A stretch of 35,656 bases of DNA from Lachnoclostridium sp. (GCA_021770065.1 JAETRR010000041.1:1-35656), one strand, 5' to 3'; shown: positions 8,876 to 17,497, counted from the first letter of the stretch. A program made the numbers and translations. Notes: a model not told the origin generated them from the sequence alone.

Positions 8876-9008
8876 TTTTCCTCCTTTTTATGTACTTGCA
8901 AAAATATTTTTGTTTATTTTGTCGTTTTATTGCGTTCTTTTAGCCTCCCTCCTTTTTGTATACTCACAAAAATATTCCTGTTTATTTTGTAATTTTATTA
9001 TATTCTCT
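8873..9008 (-). repeat. Two abutting 68-bp tandem copies of the operon leader
   Basis: Positions 8873-8940 and 8941-9008 align over 68 bases without a gap at roughly 75% identity. Shared blocks on the minus strand are ACAAAATAAACA, ATATTTTTG and AAAAAGGAGG. The last is the ribosome binding site of the nucleoside hydrolase gene in the downstream copy. The upstream copy therefore has an orphan AAAAAGGAGG with no gene start after it. The upstream copy also has TTGT-6-ACAA, a small dyad that the other copy has lost. This is a duplicated promoter/leader segment and may hold regulator binding sites. Confidence 0.8.
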
Positions 9009-9009
9009 C

Positions 9010-9055
9010 AAAATCCAGCGAGGAAAGGTCATATGGCCTTTCCTCGCTGGATTTT
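9010..9055. terminator. Near-perfect 46-bp palindrome, bidirectional terminator candidate
   Basis: AAAATCCAGCGAGGAAAGG (9010-9028) pairs with the reverse-complementary arm ending GGATTTT at 9055; only a short CATATG core and one wobble are unpaired. T-rich sequence follows on both sides. It lies between the regulator gene and the duplicated leader, so on the minus strand it is the second of two consecutive hairpins after the regulator. Confidence 0.7.
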
Positions 9056-9093
9056 AAAAAAATATATAAAAATGATTTTTATAGAATAAAATA

Positions 9094-9131
9094 GGATGTT
9101 GGAAAAACCTTCTGTCTGCTTTCCAACATCC
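9094..9131 (-). terminator. Rho-independent terminator of the Crp/Fnr-type regulator gene
   Basis: GGATGTTGGAAA (9094-9105) pairs perfectly with TTTCCAACATCC (9120-9131). On the minus strand the stem is followed by TATTTTATTCTATAAAA. It lies 9 bases after the regulator stop codon, so the regulator is probably a separate transcript from the nucleoside operon. Confidence 0.8.
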
Positions 9132-9139
9132 CATTCTTT

Positions 9140-9832
9140 TTAAACAACTAATGACGACAACAATAAATGGTAACCCTTTTCATCAATCACTACTTTCTTA
9201 TCCTTTGAATGGATCTCCCCATTCTCTTTTAATTTTTGAATACTTCTTCCCACGGTTCGAATACTGATCCCTACACTTGTGGCAATATCACGATATTCTG
9301 CATAAACTGTAACCTGTTTGCAGCTTTCCTTTAAATGTGCATTGTAATAATCCACAAAATAATGGCGTACACGATTGATCCCGTCCAGATAATAAAATTT
9401 TCCATCGTTGGCCGAGCGTTTATACAAATCTTGTGCAACTAACGTAATGCACCGATGCAGCATCTCTTGATCTTCCATCACAAAATCATAGATAATCTCA
9501 GCATCCATTCGAATTACGGTAACCTCCGTTGTACACAGAATAGACGCAATATACTCCGGTTCACGGGCAAACAGCTCAAGCAGCCCGATGTTCCCGTTTT
9601 CGGAATCCACTACAAAATAATTATATTCATTGCCATCTGCATAATTTCTGGTTCCCAGAGCTGAACCGCTTTTAATGAAATAAATATATTTAAGATGGTC
9701 TCCCCGAAACACAATAAACTGTTTGGGTTGAAATGTGAGTTCTTTCCCATATCTTTGGATTTTTTCGGGAAGAATTGAGAAATTGAATATCGTTTCATCA
9801 GCATAGCGCGCCCATTTCTTTTGAATGCCCAT
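9140..9832 (-). CDS. Crp/Fnr-family transcriptional regulator
   Basis: 230 residues. An N-terminal cyclic-nucleotide-binding-type beta barrel (about 20-140: FIVFRGDHLKYIYFIKSGSA, LLELFAREPEYIASILCTTE) is followed by a helix-turn-helix (about 175-215: YRDIATSVGISIRTVGRSIQ). There is no cysteine cluster of the FNR type, so the signal is unknown. I chose ATG at 9832 because GGGAGGAG lies 7 bases upstream; an in-frame ATG 18 bases earlier has no such site. It has its own promoter and its own terminator. Being next to the nucleoside operon with the same direction suggests it controls that operon, which is inference. Confidence 0.87.
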   Translation of the reverse strand: MGIQKKWARYADETIFNFSILPEKIQRYGKELTFQPKQFIVFRGDHLKYIYFIKSGSALGTRNYADGNEYNYFVVDSENGNIGLLELFAREPEYIASILCTTEVTVIRMDAEIIYDFVMEDQEMLHRCITLVAQDLYKRSANDGKFYYLDGINRVRHYFVDYYNAHLKESCKQVTVYAEYRDIATSVGISIRTVGRSIQKLKENGEIHSKDKKVVIDEKGYHLLLSSLVV

Positions 9833-9939
9833 AAATATCTCCTCCCTCATATAGTTATTTTTCCAGCATCACCAAGTAAATTTCTCTACAGCCTGTTTTA
9901 CTGTCATATACATAAAGAGTACGCCTCGCTTTTCAAAAT

Positions 9940-9968
9940 ATTATACTCTGCTTTGGGAATAATATCAA
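9940..9968 (-). promoter_or_regulatory. Promoter of the Crp/Fnr-type regulator
   Basis: On the minus strand TTGATA (9968-9963) and a perfect TATAAT (9945-9940) are 17 bases apart. The expected start is about 100 bases before the regulator ATG. The promoter lies in the short gap after pelG, where I see no terminator, so pel read-through into the regulator gene is possible. Confidence 0.75.
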
Positions 9969-10013
9969 TTTTACAGGAATAATATACTCCGGCATTAGTC
10001 TCCCTTATATTGT

Positions 10014-11387
10014 TCAGCACATCAAGAAACTGTCGAGTTTCTCCATCCGGCGGCGCAGCAGCAGGAAGGAGACAATCCAGCCGCAAAGGCCGCTTATCAA
10101 CAGGGGCAGAGGATAAAAGTCATTCTGCAGAACCGCCGCTGCCGCGCCAAAAACCGTCACAGCAAGAAAAACAAGGGAGCTGATACATGCACCGCCGTAA
10201 TCCGAGAAATAGTAGAATACGACAATGGTAAAGTACATACAGAACACGGCATATACTCCCAGACTTAAGATTACAAACATATGCAGCATATAGGCGCCGG
10301 CGCTCAGGTAGGGAAAGAACACGCTGACCAGGCACACCAACACCACAGTAATGATCAGCTGGATCTCATACACAAAAAAGAGCTGATGGCGGAGCGCCCT
10401 GGCCATGACGCCCCGTTCCTTATGGATCAGTTCATAAGTTCCGTTGTTCAGTGCGGAAACATACAGGGTGTACTTCTCATAAAACGCTGTCTCCACTTTT
10501 ACGACAAAGATAACCAGCGATGGCATATTCACGAAAACAGCTATGAACAGCGCGAAGTCGTAAGCCGGAAACGTGCGGAAAATGCTGACCTCCTCCACCA
10601 TGCCGGAGAAAAGCCAGTAAATAATAGTAGGGCAGTAGAGGCCCAGCGTGTAGGCAAAGCCTCCGACAGCCAGCTTTGGGTACCGCCGGAAATAAGGCAG
10701 AAACGCGAAATACCGGCTCTTTGGCATTCCAAAAGATCTTATGCACTGGGATACCAGGGCATACAGGATTACAAAATAACAGCACACCAGGGCCATGCAG
10801 GCCGCGGTCACTTTATCTATGCCCAGCCGCCTGCTGCAGAACAGGTACACACCGACCGCCAGCAGCCCGCCCAGGAAGAAACTGAACGTGAGGGTTCTGT
10901 AATGCTTCAGCGCCGAAGCATATGTCATCATGCTGTATACATCCGTCACCAGAACGCCCAGAAAATAATAACTTACCAGGAAGGTCATAGGTACCCCGTC
11001 CCGGTAATACATACCCGCGCACAGCAGAAGCATAACAACCCCGGACACGGTGCTGGAGAGTGTCAGCACACCAAAGGCGGAAGGGCAGATGTCCTGCTCC
11101 CTGCCCAGAAAGATACAGTCAGAAATGTAACGGGACACAGGGGCGGCAAAAAACACGGCGGACAGCGTGGCAATCACAAAAGCGTAAGTGGTGGATGCAA
11201 CAAAGAACCGTTCTTCCAGCAGCGTAATGTCCGCCCGATCCAGCAGAATTTTCAGCGCCAGAATCAGCACCGCCGACAGCACCGCCGGGCCGATGGTGGT
11301 CATGGTAGCGTAGATGGTTCCCCACAGGCCGCTTGCCAGCGTTTTTCTTCCATATATTTTTTTCAGTTCAAATCCGATTCCCGCCAT
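10014..11387 (-). CDS. pelG: Pel exopolysaccharide transporter PelG
   Basis: 457 residues with about 12 membrane helices, of the Wzx/MATE-like PelG family. The start MAGIGFELKKIYGRKTLASG is characteristic of PelG. In Pel systems PelG is the inner-membrane protein that works with the PelF glycosyltransferase to move the polymer out of the cell. It overlaps pelF by 20 bases and has GGAGGAG before its ATG, so it is coupled to pelF. It is the last gene of a five-gene pel operon. No outer-membrane PelB/PelC is present, as expected for a single-membrane cell. Confidence 0.93.
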   Translation of the reverse strand: MAGIGFELKKIYGRKTLASGLWGTIYATMTTIGPAVLSAVLILALKILLDRADITLLEERFFVASTTYAFVIATLSAVFFAAPVSRYISDCIFLGREQDICPSAFGVLTLSSTVSGVVMLLLCAGMYYRDGVPMTFLVSYYFLGVLVTDVYSMMTYASALKHYRTLTFSFFLGGLLAVGVYLFCSRRLGIDKVTAACMALVCCYFVILYALVSQCIRSFGMPKSRYFAFLPYFRRYPKLAVGGFAYTLGLYCPTIIYWLFSGMVEEVSIFRTFPAYDFALFIAVFVNMPSLVIFVVKVETAFYEKYTLYVSALNNGTYELIHKERGVMARALRHQLFFVYEIQLIITVVLVCLVSVFFPYLSAGAYMLHMFVILSLGVYAVFCMYFTIVVFYYFSDYGGACISSLVFLAVTVFGAAAAVLQNDFYPLPLLISGLCGWIVSFLLLRRRMEKLDSFLMC

Positions 11388-12801
11388 GGGACTCCTCCTT
11401 CAAGTGTTCGTAAATATTGCGGAATTCCTCCAGCATCTCCTCCCGGCTGTAGTATGCCTCTACCCGTTTTCTGCCGGCCTGCCCCATACGTGTCAGCTGC
11501 CCCGGACTGCGTATACAGCAAAGAATGGCCTCAGCCATAGCTTCGCTGTTCATGACCGGCACCACCAGCCCGGCAGGACCGAAGCTGTCGTCCTCCCTCT
11601 CTCCCTCCAGCAAAGCCCTGCAATCGCCTACGTTGGTAGCCACAAACGGAATCTCTGCCGCCATCCCTTCCAGGATTGCCAGCGGCTGTCCCTCGCTGAT
11701 GCTGGACAGGAGCAGCAGGTCTACCTCCGGCAGATGCTCCCTGATATTGACCTGACCCAGAAATTCTACATCTTCCGTTCCCAGCTCCTCCAGAAGTTCC
11801 ACGCACTCCTTGTAATATACCGGATCTTCCGCACAGTTCCCCATAATCTTCAGCCGTACCCCGGGAACTGCCCGTTTCACAATGTCGAACGCCAGAATCA
11901 TGGTCTTTACATCTTTGATCGGCACTACCCGCAGCACCGCTCCCAATGTCATGGGGCGGTTCTCTTTCTTTTTCCGGCAGCAGTCAAAATCGCCGGCATT
12001 CACGCCGTTTGGAACAATCAAAATTTTTTCCGGCGGACAGTTCAGCTCAATCTGCAGGGAACGGTTGGTCTCAAATAAGGTAGTGACTACGCTGGCCTGC
12101 CGGTAGGCAATAAAAGAGAGTTTTTTGAAAAAGTCGATCCAGAGCCCCTTGAACTCTCCTTCCACCCAGTTAGAACGGATGATATCCTCCTCCCTCTCCC
12201 TTGTGTAAATGCCATGTTCGGACAAAAGCAGGGGAACTCCCTCTATGTAGGAGGCACAGCTTCCCAGAATACCCGCATAACCGGCAGATACGGAGTGGTA
12301 AATGTCTGCCTTTGGGATCTCCTGGGAGAAGATGTACATCAGGGGAAAATATATCCCCCGTAAATTCCAGAGATACTGAAGGAATACTTTCCTGGAGTTC
12401 TGCCTGTGGTATTCCTCCACGCAGATGTCAAAAAAAGACTCGCTCATCAATAGGCTGCTCATATGCCGGTGATGCTTTTTAGCGAGATCTAGCACGCCGA
12501 TCCAGTTGATGTCCTCCACCGTACCGCTTATCAGCCCTCTTAAGATATCCTTTTCCTCCCCGGTCAGCCGAATTTTCCGATTTTCTTTTTTGAATACTGC
12601 ATCCCCCAGATACAGCGTCCGGATCTCCCTCACGTTTTCCGGTATGCGGTAAGCATACTCCGGCATTTCCTCTCTTGTGGTTGCGATGGCCCAAATCACA
12701 AACTCCACATCCTCAAACTCGCTGCACAGCATCTGCACCCAGCTTGAGACGCCTCCCGGAACATAGGGATAACTTCCCTCACAAATCAAACATACCCGCA
12801 T
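11368..12801 (-). CDS. pelF: Pel glycosyltransferase PelF (GT4 family)
   Basis: 477 residues. GT-B fold: the N-terminal domain starts MRVCLICEGSYPYVPGGVSS and has LLLSEHGIYTRERE near residue 195. The C-terminal domain carries the GT4 EX7E motif (SEGQPLAILEGM, Glu370 and Glu378) that contacts the nucleotide-sugar donor. In characterised systems PelF builds the polymer from UDP-sugars in the cytoplasm and is activated through the PelD/PelE/PelG membrane complex. It follows the DUF2194 gene by 3 bases and overlaps pelG by 20. Confidence 0.95.
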   Translation of the reverse strand: MRVCLICEGSYPYVPGGVSSWVQMLCSEFEDVEFVIWAIATTREEMPEYAYRIPENVREIRTLYLGDAVFKKENRKIRLTGEEKDILRGLISGTVEDINWIGVLDLAKKHHRHMSSLLMSESFFDICVEEYHRQNSRKVFLQYLWNLRGIYFPLMYIFSQEIPKADIYHSVSAGYAGILGSCASYIEGVPLLLSEHGIYTREREEDIIRSNWVEGEFKGLWIDFFKKLSFIAYRQASVVTTLFETNRSLQIELNCPPEKILIVPNGVNAGDFDCCRKKKENRPMTLGAVLRVVPIKDVKTMILAFDIVKRAVPGVRLKIMGNCAEDPVYYKECVELLEELGTEDVEFLGQVNIREHLPEVDLLLLSSISEGQPLAILEGMAAEIPFVATNVGDCRALLEGEREDDSFGPAGLVVPVMNSEAMAEAILCCIRSPGQLTRMGQAGRKRVEAYYSREEMLEEFRNIYEHLKEESHGGNRI

Positions 12802-12804
12802 ACG

Positions 12805-14364
12805 TCACCTTTCCTCCTCCAGCGTGATAATTCCATAATTTTCCCGAATGCGCAGCAGATAGTATCCGTTTCCCACATCCTGATAAGACAGGCCCTCCGC
12901 ACCGGCAATGCGGTCATCGGTGTGATAAAAGAAAGCCTGCCCCTTCGCGGCGCCGCTGCAGTCAAGCTCCATGCGGCTGCCATTCCTTTCCCAGCCGTAA
13001 TCCATATTCTGATAACTCCTTACATCGTCCCCTGTCTGGGTCAGCGTCCGGCCTTCCAGCCAGGCCGCACGGGCAAGGATCTCCGACTCAAAAAGGCCTG
13101 TCTGCCTCTTATCCAGATCCCAGGCAGCGGTATCCCCGTCCCCCTCAAACAGCATATCGGCATCGAACACATGGGAAACCATGCCGTAGGCCCCCAGGAT
13201 GGAGTATATTGCAAAAAGGTTACCGTCCTCCATGGAATTTCCCACGGTAGCCGCAGGAAACACGAAGCGCCCATCCTCCCAGGAAAACCGGGCATCACGG
13301 CTTCCAAGCATTCCCCGGACAGACTGGATATCGGCGGCGCAGGCCAGCTCCCCGCCAAACTGCAGTACAGATCTGCCGATGTCCATAAACAGCGCATCGC
13401 CTGCCGCCTCAAAGCTTTCCTCAGAGGACACCGCCGGTATGCCGGCGGTATACGGCGTATCCGTGCGAAGGGAGATTCCTTCAAAAGCCGGCCATACCAC
13501 ATCACGGACGAACCCCTCAGCAGAATAGCCGTACATCTGCCTGCACAACTCGTCATCAGCAGGCGAGGCCGTGAGAAAATTGTCTAAAAAAACAGCCTTC
13601 ACACCCAAAACCGGATAGATGAAATCCGGCAGCAGCGCACTGATGGCTCCGGTCAGCATTCCCATGCAGCGCATATCTGCAAGGAAGGTTCCGTTAATCA
13701 GGCATACGCTTCCTTTCTGCCAGGCATATGTGTAAAGAATGGGAATACCGTTCCCCGCGTCCCGGATATAGACAGCCGCATCGGTTCTGACCTCGATTCC
13801 GGCTGAATTGCTGTCCCCGTCATAATAAGCCTTCTCCGGCTGAACGGGAAGCAGGGACTTTTCAAAAATTAAATCATGGCAATCTTCCCCCGGGGATATT
13901 TCCCGGATACCAAACACCGGCCATAGGCGAGAGTCTCCGTCATCTGCCGCAAGGCCGGCAGTCAGGATGACCCTGCCTCCTCCGGCGATGAAGCCCTCAA
14001 GCTCTGCCGGATCCGCATAGGGGCTGATGGAATCATTGCAAAAAATAACCAGATCCCTCTCCTCTGCCTCCTCTGCATTAAGATATCCCTCTCCGGCAAC
14101 TGTGAAATGGAGATCCTCACAGAGCTGCCGGACATTGGTGTAAATCTCCCCACAGCGCACGTCCCCGGAATCCCCCAGGATCCAGACTCTGGGCTTCTCC
14201 CCCTCGTCCAGCTGCCTTGTTTCGATAAACTCCCGTTCCGGGGCAATGCAGCTTTCTATCCGGGCACTTGCCGTCCGGCTGCCATTCACGCCGTAAATCA
14301 GAAAAACGGCACCCAGGGCCGCAACAGCCAGGATGATATATAAAAACCTTTTGAATGATAACAT
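12805..14364 (-). CDS. DUF2194 protein, membrane-anchored PelA-deacetylase-like protein of the pel operon
   Basis: 519 residues. One N-terminal membrane helix (about 5-25) anchors a large extracytoplasmic part. Residues about 50-230 look like a GATase/Rossmann-type domain (DLVIFCNDS, GGGRVILTAG). From about 255 a DUF2194/NodB-like deacetylase region follows (AVFLDNFLTASP, then FVRDVVWPAFEGI and LRTDTPYTAGIP). It sits where Gram-positive pel operons carry the PelA deacetylase, so removal of acetyl groups from the polymer is the likely role. At residues 261-262 I see Asp-Asn where I expect a two-Asp metal motif (DD), so activity is uncertain. I chose ATG at 14364 (GGAGTGGAAG just upstream); the longer frame to 14463 overlaps pelE. 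Confidence 0.7.
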   Translation of the reverse strand: MLSFKRFLYIILAVAALGAVFLIYGVNGSRTASARIESCIAPEREFIETRQLDEGEKPRVWILGDSGDVRCGEIYTNVRQLCEDLHFTVAGEGYLNAEEAEERDLVIFCNDSISPYADPAELEGFIAGGGRVILTAGLAADDGDSRLWPVFGIREISPGEDCHDLIFEKSLLPVQPEKAYYDGDSNSAGIEVRTDAAVYIRDAGNGIPILYTYAWQKGSVCLINGTFLADMRCMGMLTGAISALLPDFIYPVLGVKAVFLDNFLTASPADDELCRQMYGYSAEGFVRDVVWPAFEGISLRTDTPYTAGIPAVSSEESFEAAGDALFMDIGRSVLQFGGELACAADIQSVRGMLGSRDARFSWEDGRFVFPAATVGNSMEDGNLFAIYSILGAYGMVSHVFDADMLFEGDGDTAAWDLDKRQTGLFESEILARAAWLEGRTLTQTGDDVRSYQNMDYGWERNGSRMELDCSGAAKGQAFFYHTDDRIAGAEGLSYQDVGNGYYLLRIRENYGIITLEEER

Positions 14365-14423
14365 GCTTCCACTCCATATATTAAAATCTGCGCTTGAGCA
14401 TCCCGCAAAAAAGAGATGCGCAG

Positions 14424-15329
14424 TTAATTGTCCACAGCGGCTCCCGCAAGACGTTTTGTCCAATAACGAAGCTGCTCCAGTCCTTTGGGAGACAGACGAA
14501 CCTGCCTGTTTTTGCGCAGATCGTCTAAGAGAGCCTCAAATTTCCGGCGTTCCCCAGCCTGGTAGAACATTTTCAGCATATACCGGTAGGCAGCCTCACT
14601 CCGTATCCGATCCGCATACCCCTGCCAGAGGAGTTCCGCTTCCGCATACCGGCCGAGTTCCACCAGGGAACTCAAATATTCTTCATACTCTCTCTGGGAG
14701 ACCACATCCTCCCCGGCATAAATCTGCCCCTGCACCAGGCCGCATAAGCGTTTCCGGCAGGCGCTCTCCTCCCTGGAGGAAAGGACACCGCTTTTCAGCA
14801 TCTCCGAGAGTGCCGCACAGGCTGTGTGGTATTTCTCCGGATCTCCGGGATCCTGCTCATAATCTCTGCGGCACTCCAGCCACCGCGTCTGCTGAAGACG
14901 GTATAGTTCCATCTTCGCGGCCGCAGCATAATGGGCCGACTCCGAGTCCTCGTCCTTTTCCGCCGCCAGAAGTATTCTGTAGTTCTCTTTCAGGTCTTTC
15001 TTTAGCTGGTTTAGCAGAAGGGCGCGTTTTTCCGTGTTTCCGCTGACCGCCATGGCATCCTCTACAGGCACCACGTTCAGAGCTTCCCTCACATCGGGGT
15101 GTTCCGGCTGACGGTCAATCTCCAAAGCGTGTGTCAGAACAGCTTCCCGGTCAACCTCCGTCTTTTCTAATAACGCCTGGAGCAGTCCCGGAAGAAAATA
15201 GATAATAAATCCAACCCCCGGAAGAAAGATGAAGAATACCGCCGCCCCGGCTCCCTCCCGGCGGATTCCTTTTATGACGGCGTACAGTGCCGCCAAAGCG
15301 GAATTAATCAATAAAAACCAATTTAGCAT
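14424..15329 (-). CDS. pelE: PelE-like membrane protein with helical (TPR-like) repeats
   Basis: 301 residues. Two membrane helices at the N-terminus (about 2-19 and 28-50) are followed by a long, charged, all-helical cytoplasmic region with pairs of helices (for example EYEEYLSSLVELGRYAEAEL, then AAYRYMLKMFYQAGERRKFE), typical of TPR-like repeats. This architecture and the place between pelD and the deacetylase gene identify it as PelE, which joins PelD and PelF in the membrane complex. Sequence similarity alone would be weak. Its start overlaps the end of pelD by 7 bases. Confidence 0.75.
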   Translation of the reverse strand: MLNWFLLINSALAALYAVIKGIRREGAGAAVFFIFLPGVGFIIYFLPGLLQALLEKTEVDREAVLTHALEIDRQPEHPDVREALNVVPVEDAMAVSGNTEKRALLLNQLKKDLKENYRILLAAEKDEDSESAHYAAAAKMELYRLQQTRWLECRRDYEQDPGDPEKYHTACAALSEMLKSGVLSSREESACRKRLCGLVQGQIYAGEDVVSQREYEEYLSSLVELGRYAEAELLWQGYADRIRSEAAYRYMLKMFYQAGERRKFEALLDDLRKNRQVRLSPKGLEQLRYWTKRLAGAAVDN

Positions 15330-17497
15330 GAATGCTGCCTCTCTTTCTGCCCATCGGGTTCAGACGTTGCCAGTCCGCCCGGAACCTCCTCCGGTTCGCC
15401 TGTAAAAGGAAAGGCCTCCAGGCCGCAGGCTGAGAGGCGCTCTTGCAGATGCTCCAGGTTTTCAGGGCCGGTACCTGCCAGCAGGGCAAAAAGCCTTCCT
15501 TCCCCATCGGTTCCCAGGCAGTCCGTCACGCGGAGCGTCCGGCCGGCCAGAACCGCGGCCTCTGTCATGGATCCGGAATATATAAGCTCCACCACACAGT
15601 ATTCCGCCATGTGCTTCTCTGCCTTCTCCCCGGCCAGAAGAACCCGCTTGCGAAATGCCCCGGCCTTTAAGATGTCCGTGTCCTTTACATAGCGTTCCTC
15701 CCTGGACAGTTCCTCATATTGCAGTGCCTTTTCCATGGAATCCCTGAGCAGCAGTGACAAGGTCTTCAGCAGATTGATATGGTACAGCGTCTCGCACTCA
15801 TAAGGGAGCGTTTTTATAAGAACCACCACTTCGGGAAAGCCGCGGCAGACAACGGGCAGTACCACGGCGGGCTCCCCGCTCCCAAACTCTCCCTGGCAAA
15901 GTTCCCCATGCTCCACTGCGTCATAAATCCGGGGAGAGTCGGAAAGATTCCATGTCTTTCCGTCCATTGCGGAGCTGTCGCTCAATGCACCCACCAGCCG
16001 GAGCCAGGGGCTTCCTGACTGCCCCTGGTAGACGGCCACTGTGTCCGTGCCGATTAGTTCAGAAATGATCTGCATGGTCTCCATGAGGATGCGGTCCGGC
16101 TCCTGAACCATCAGTCGCCTGACAAGACTGTACAGCTTTGGGAAGCCGGATTTGGATGTCAGCAGACGCTCTTCATACTCGTTCTTGATGAGTACGTTTT
16201 CCTCATTGACAGCTTTCAGATCCTCATACTCTTCCTTTAGTATCTCCAGATCCAGGCGGACGCTCCCGGCATCTTCCCTAAGTACATTGGCGGTATAGCT
16301 GACCACAAAGCCCAGAAACAGAAATTCCATAACCGCCAGCACACTGTCCGCATAGGAATAGAATGCAGTCAGTTCCCGGATGCTCAGATGCCGGCCATAC
16401 AGACAGGCTGCGCTGGCCAGCACTGCCGCCAAAGTGCTCTGGTAAATATTGTATGATACGGAAATTAGGATAACGTAAATCATCAGCCAATCAATCCGGG
16501 AAAACAGGCTGTGGGTGCTGCAAAGGGAATTCAGGGAAAAAAACACCGCAAAAATCAGAAGATTTTCTGCCAGCTGGCGGATACCCTTCGGGAAGATCCG
16601 CTTTTTCTTGTTCTTCTGCGCAAAAGACCGCTCAAATGTAATCTCGCTCCCCTGCATCTGCTCCTCCAGGTTCCGGAAATCACTCCATCCCAGCTCCTTC
16701 CTGATCCGGCCGCTGTCCGCCAGGGCAGCACAGCCGGAATCCTCCCACCGGATATCCTGCTCCGAAAGCTTCTCGTGCCGGCAGGCCAGCTGGTACAGGC
16801 GCTTTCCGGAAATCTCGGCGCTTCCGCAGACATTGTAAACATACCGGCTTCCGCCATACACCACCCGTTTGACTGCATCCGCGAAGTCGGAAACATGAAG
16901 CGGTTGAAACACATGGTTCGGCATACGGACATCCGGATGGACGGCACTGGAAAAGCTCCGGCTTAAGATATCTCTTTCACCCTCTTTGGGCCGGCTGGTA
17001 TAGAGCTGCGATGCCCGGAGGATACCCGCGTTCATGCCGTGCCGCTTCCGGTAAATGTCCAGAAGCTGTTCCTCGCGGATAAACCGGATTCCGCGTTCAC
17101 TGACGGCGGCAGTCTCTGCAGATTCGTCGGACTTTTCTCCGGTATTTCCATATACCTCTGTGGATGACAGCAGAATGAACTTCACATAGGGAAACGCAGC
17201 GGCCGTCCGCAGCGACCAGGCCAGCAGAGTCAAGTCCTCATCCGACTCTTCCTCCCGGATGCCGCTTATGTAATGGTTTCCTGCAAATATCACGAGGTCA
17301 GGCGAGACAGATCGCAGTAGCTTCCCGAAATTTTCGCCTTTGCGGGGAGTCCGGTAAAAGCGATGCAGAGAGGCGCCTTTTGGCTTCCGGGGAAACGCCT
17401 TGTCCGACAGAACGTAGACATCGTTCCCTTCCTGTCCCATCCGTTCGGCCAGTGTTTCCGCCAGCCCGTCGCTTGTGCCGATATAAACTATTTTCAT
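15323..17497 (-). CDS. pelD: PelD c-di-GMP receptor fused to an N-terminal SDR/epimerase-like domain
   Basis: 724 residues, much longer than a stand-alone PelD. Residues 1-285 resemble an extended SDR (NAD-dependent epimerase) fold: VYIGTSDGLAETL at the nucleotide end, LLSSTEVYGNTG in the middle and LYQLACRHE late. The usual glycine-rich TGxxGxxG and the YxxxK pair are not evident (around 139 it reads RFIREEQ), so it may not be catalytic. Four membrane helices lie at about 312-402, a coiled coil at 408-445, a GAF domain at about 455-590, and a degenerate GGDEF domain at 605-700. In it the c-di-GMP I-site RVTD (Arg656, Asp659) is kept, while the GGDEF signature is lost (TDGEGRLF). In Pel systems c-di-GMP binding here turns on synthesis. 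It is the first pel gene, with AAGGAGGAG 9 bases before the ATG, and its leader abuts the recombinase segment. Confidence 0.88.
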   Translation of the reverse strand: MKIVYIGTSDGLAETLAERMGQEGNDVYVLSDKAFPRKPKGASLHRFYRTPRKGENFGKLLRSVSPDLVIFAGNHYISGIREEESDEDLTLLAWSLRTAAAFPYVKFILLSSTEVYGNTGEKSDESAETAAVSERGIRFIREEQLLDIYRKRHGMNAGILRASQLYTSRPKEGERDILSRSFSSAVHPDVRMPNHVFQPLHVSDFADAVKRVVYGGSRYVYNVCGSAEISGKRLYQLACRHEKLSEQDIRWEDSGCAALADSGRIRKELGWSDFRNLEEQMQGSEITFERSFAQKNKKKRIFPKGIRQLAENLLIFAVFFSLNSLCSTHSLFSRIDWLMIYVILISVSYNIYQSTLAAVLASAACLYGRHLSIRELTAFYSYADSVLAVMEFLFLGFVVSYTANVLREDAGSVRLDLEILKEEYEDLKAVNEENVLIKNEYEERLLTSKSGFPKLYSLVRRLMVQEPDRILMETMQIISELIGTDTVAVYQGQSGSPWLRLVGALSDSSAMDGKTWNLSDSPRIYDAVEHGELCQGEFGSGEPAVVLPVVCRGFPEVVVLIKTLPYECETLYHINLLKTLSLLLRDSMEKALQYEELSREERYVKDTDILKAGAFRKRVLLAGEKAEKHMAEYCVVELIYSGSMTEAAVLAGRTLRVTDCLGTDGEGRLFALLAGTGPENLEHLQERLSACGLEAFPFTGEPEEVPGGLATSEPDGQKERQHSC

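Noticed and set aside
9904..10086. 60-codon minus-strand frame at the end of pelG
   Set aside because: It starts in another frame of pelG and contains the regulator's TTGATA/TATAAT promoter; no start signal.
10281..11540. Long 419-codon frame on the plus strand opposite pelG/pelF
   Set aside because: A shadow of the pelG and pelF codons. Its product is rich in H, Q and R with no domain pattern, and it crosses two well supported genes.
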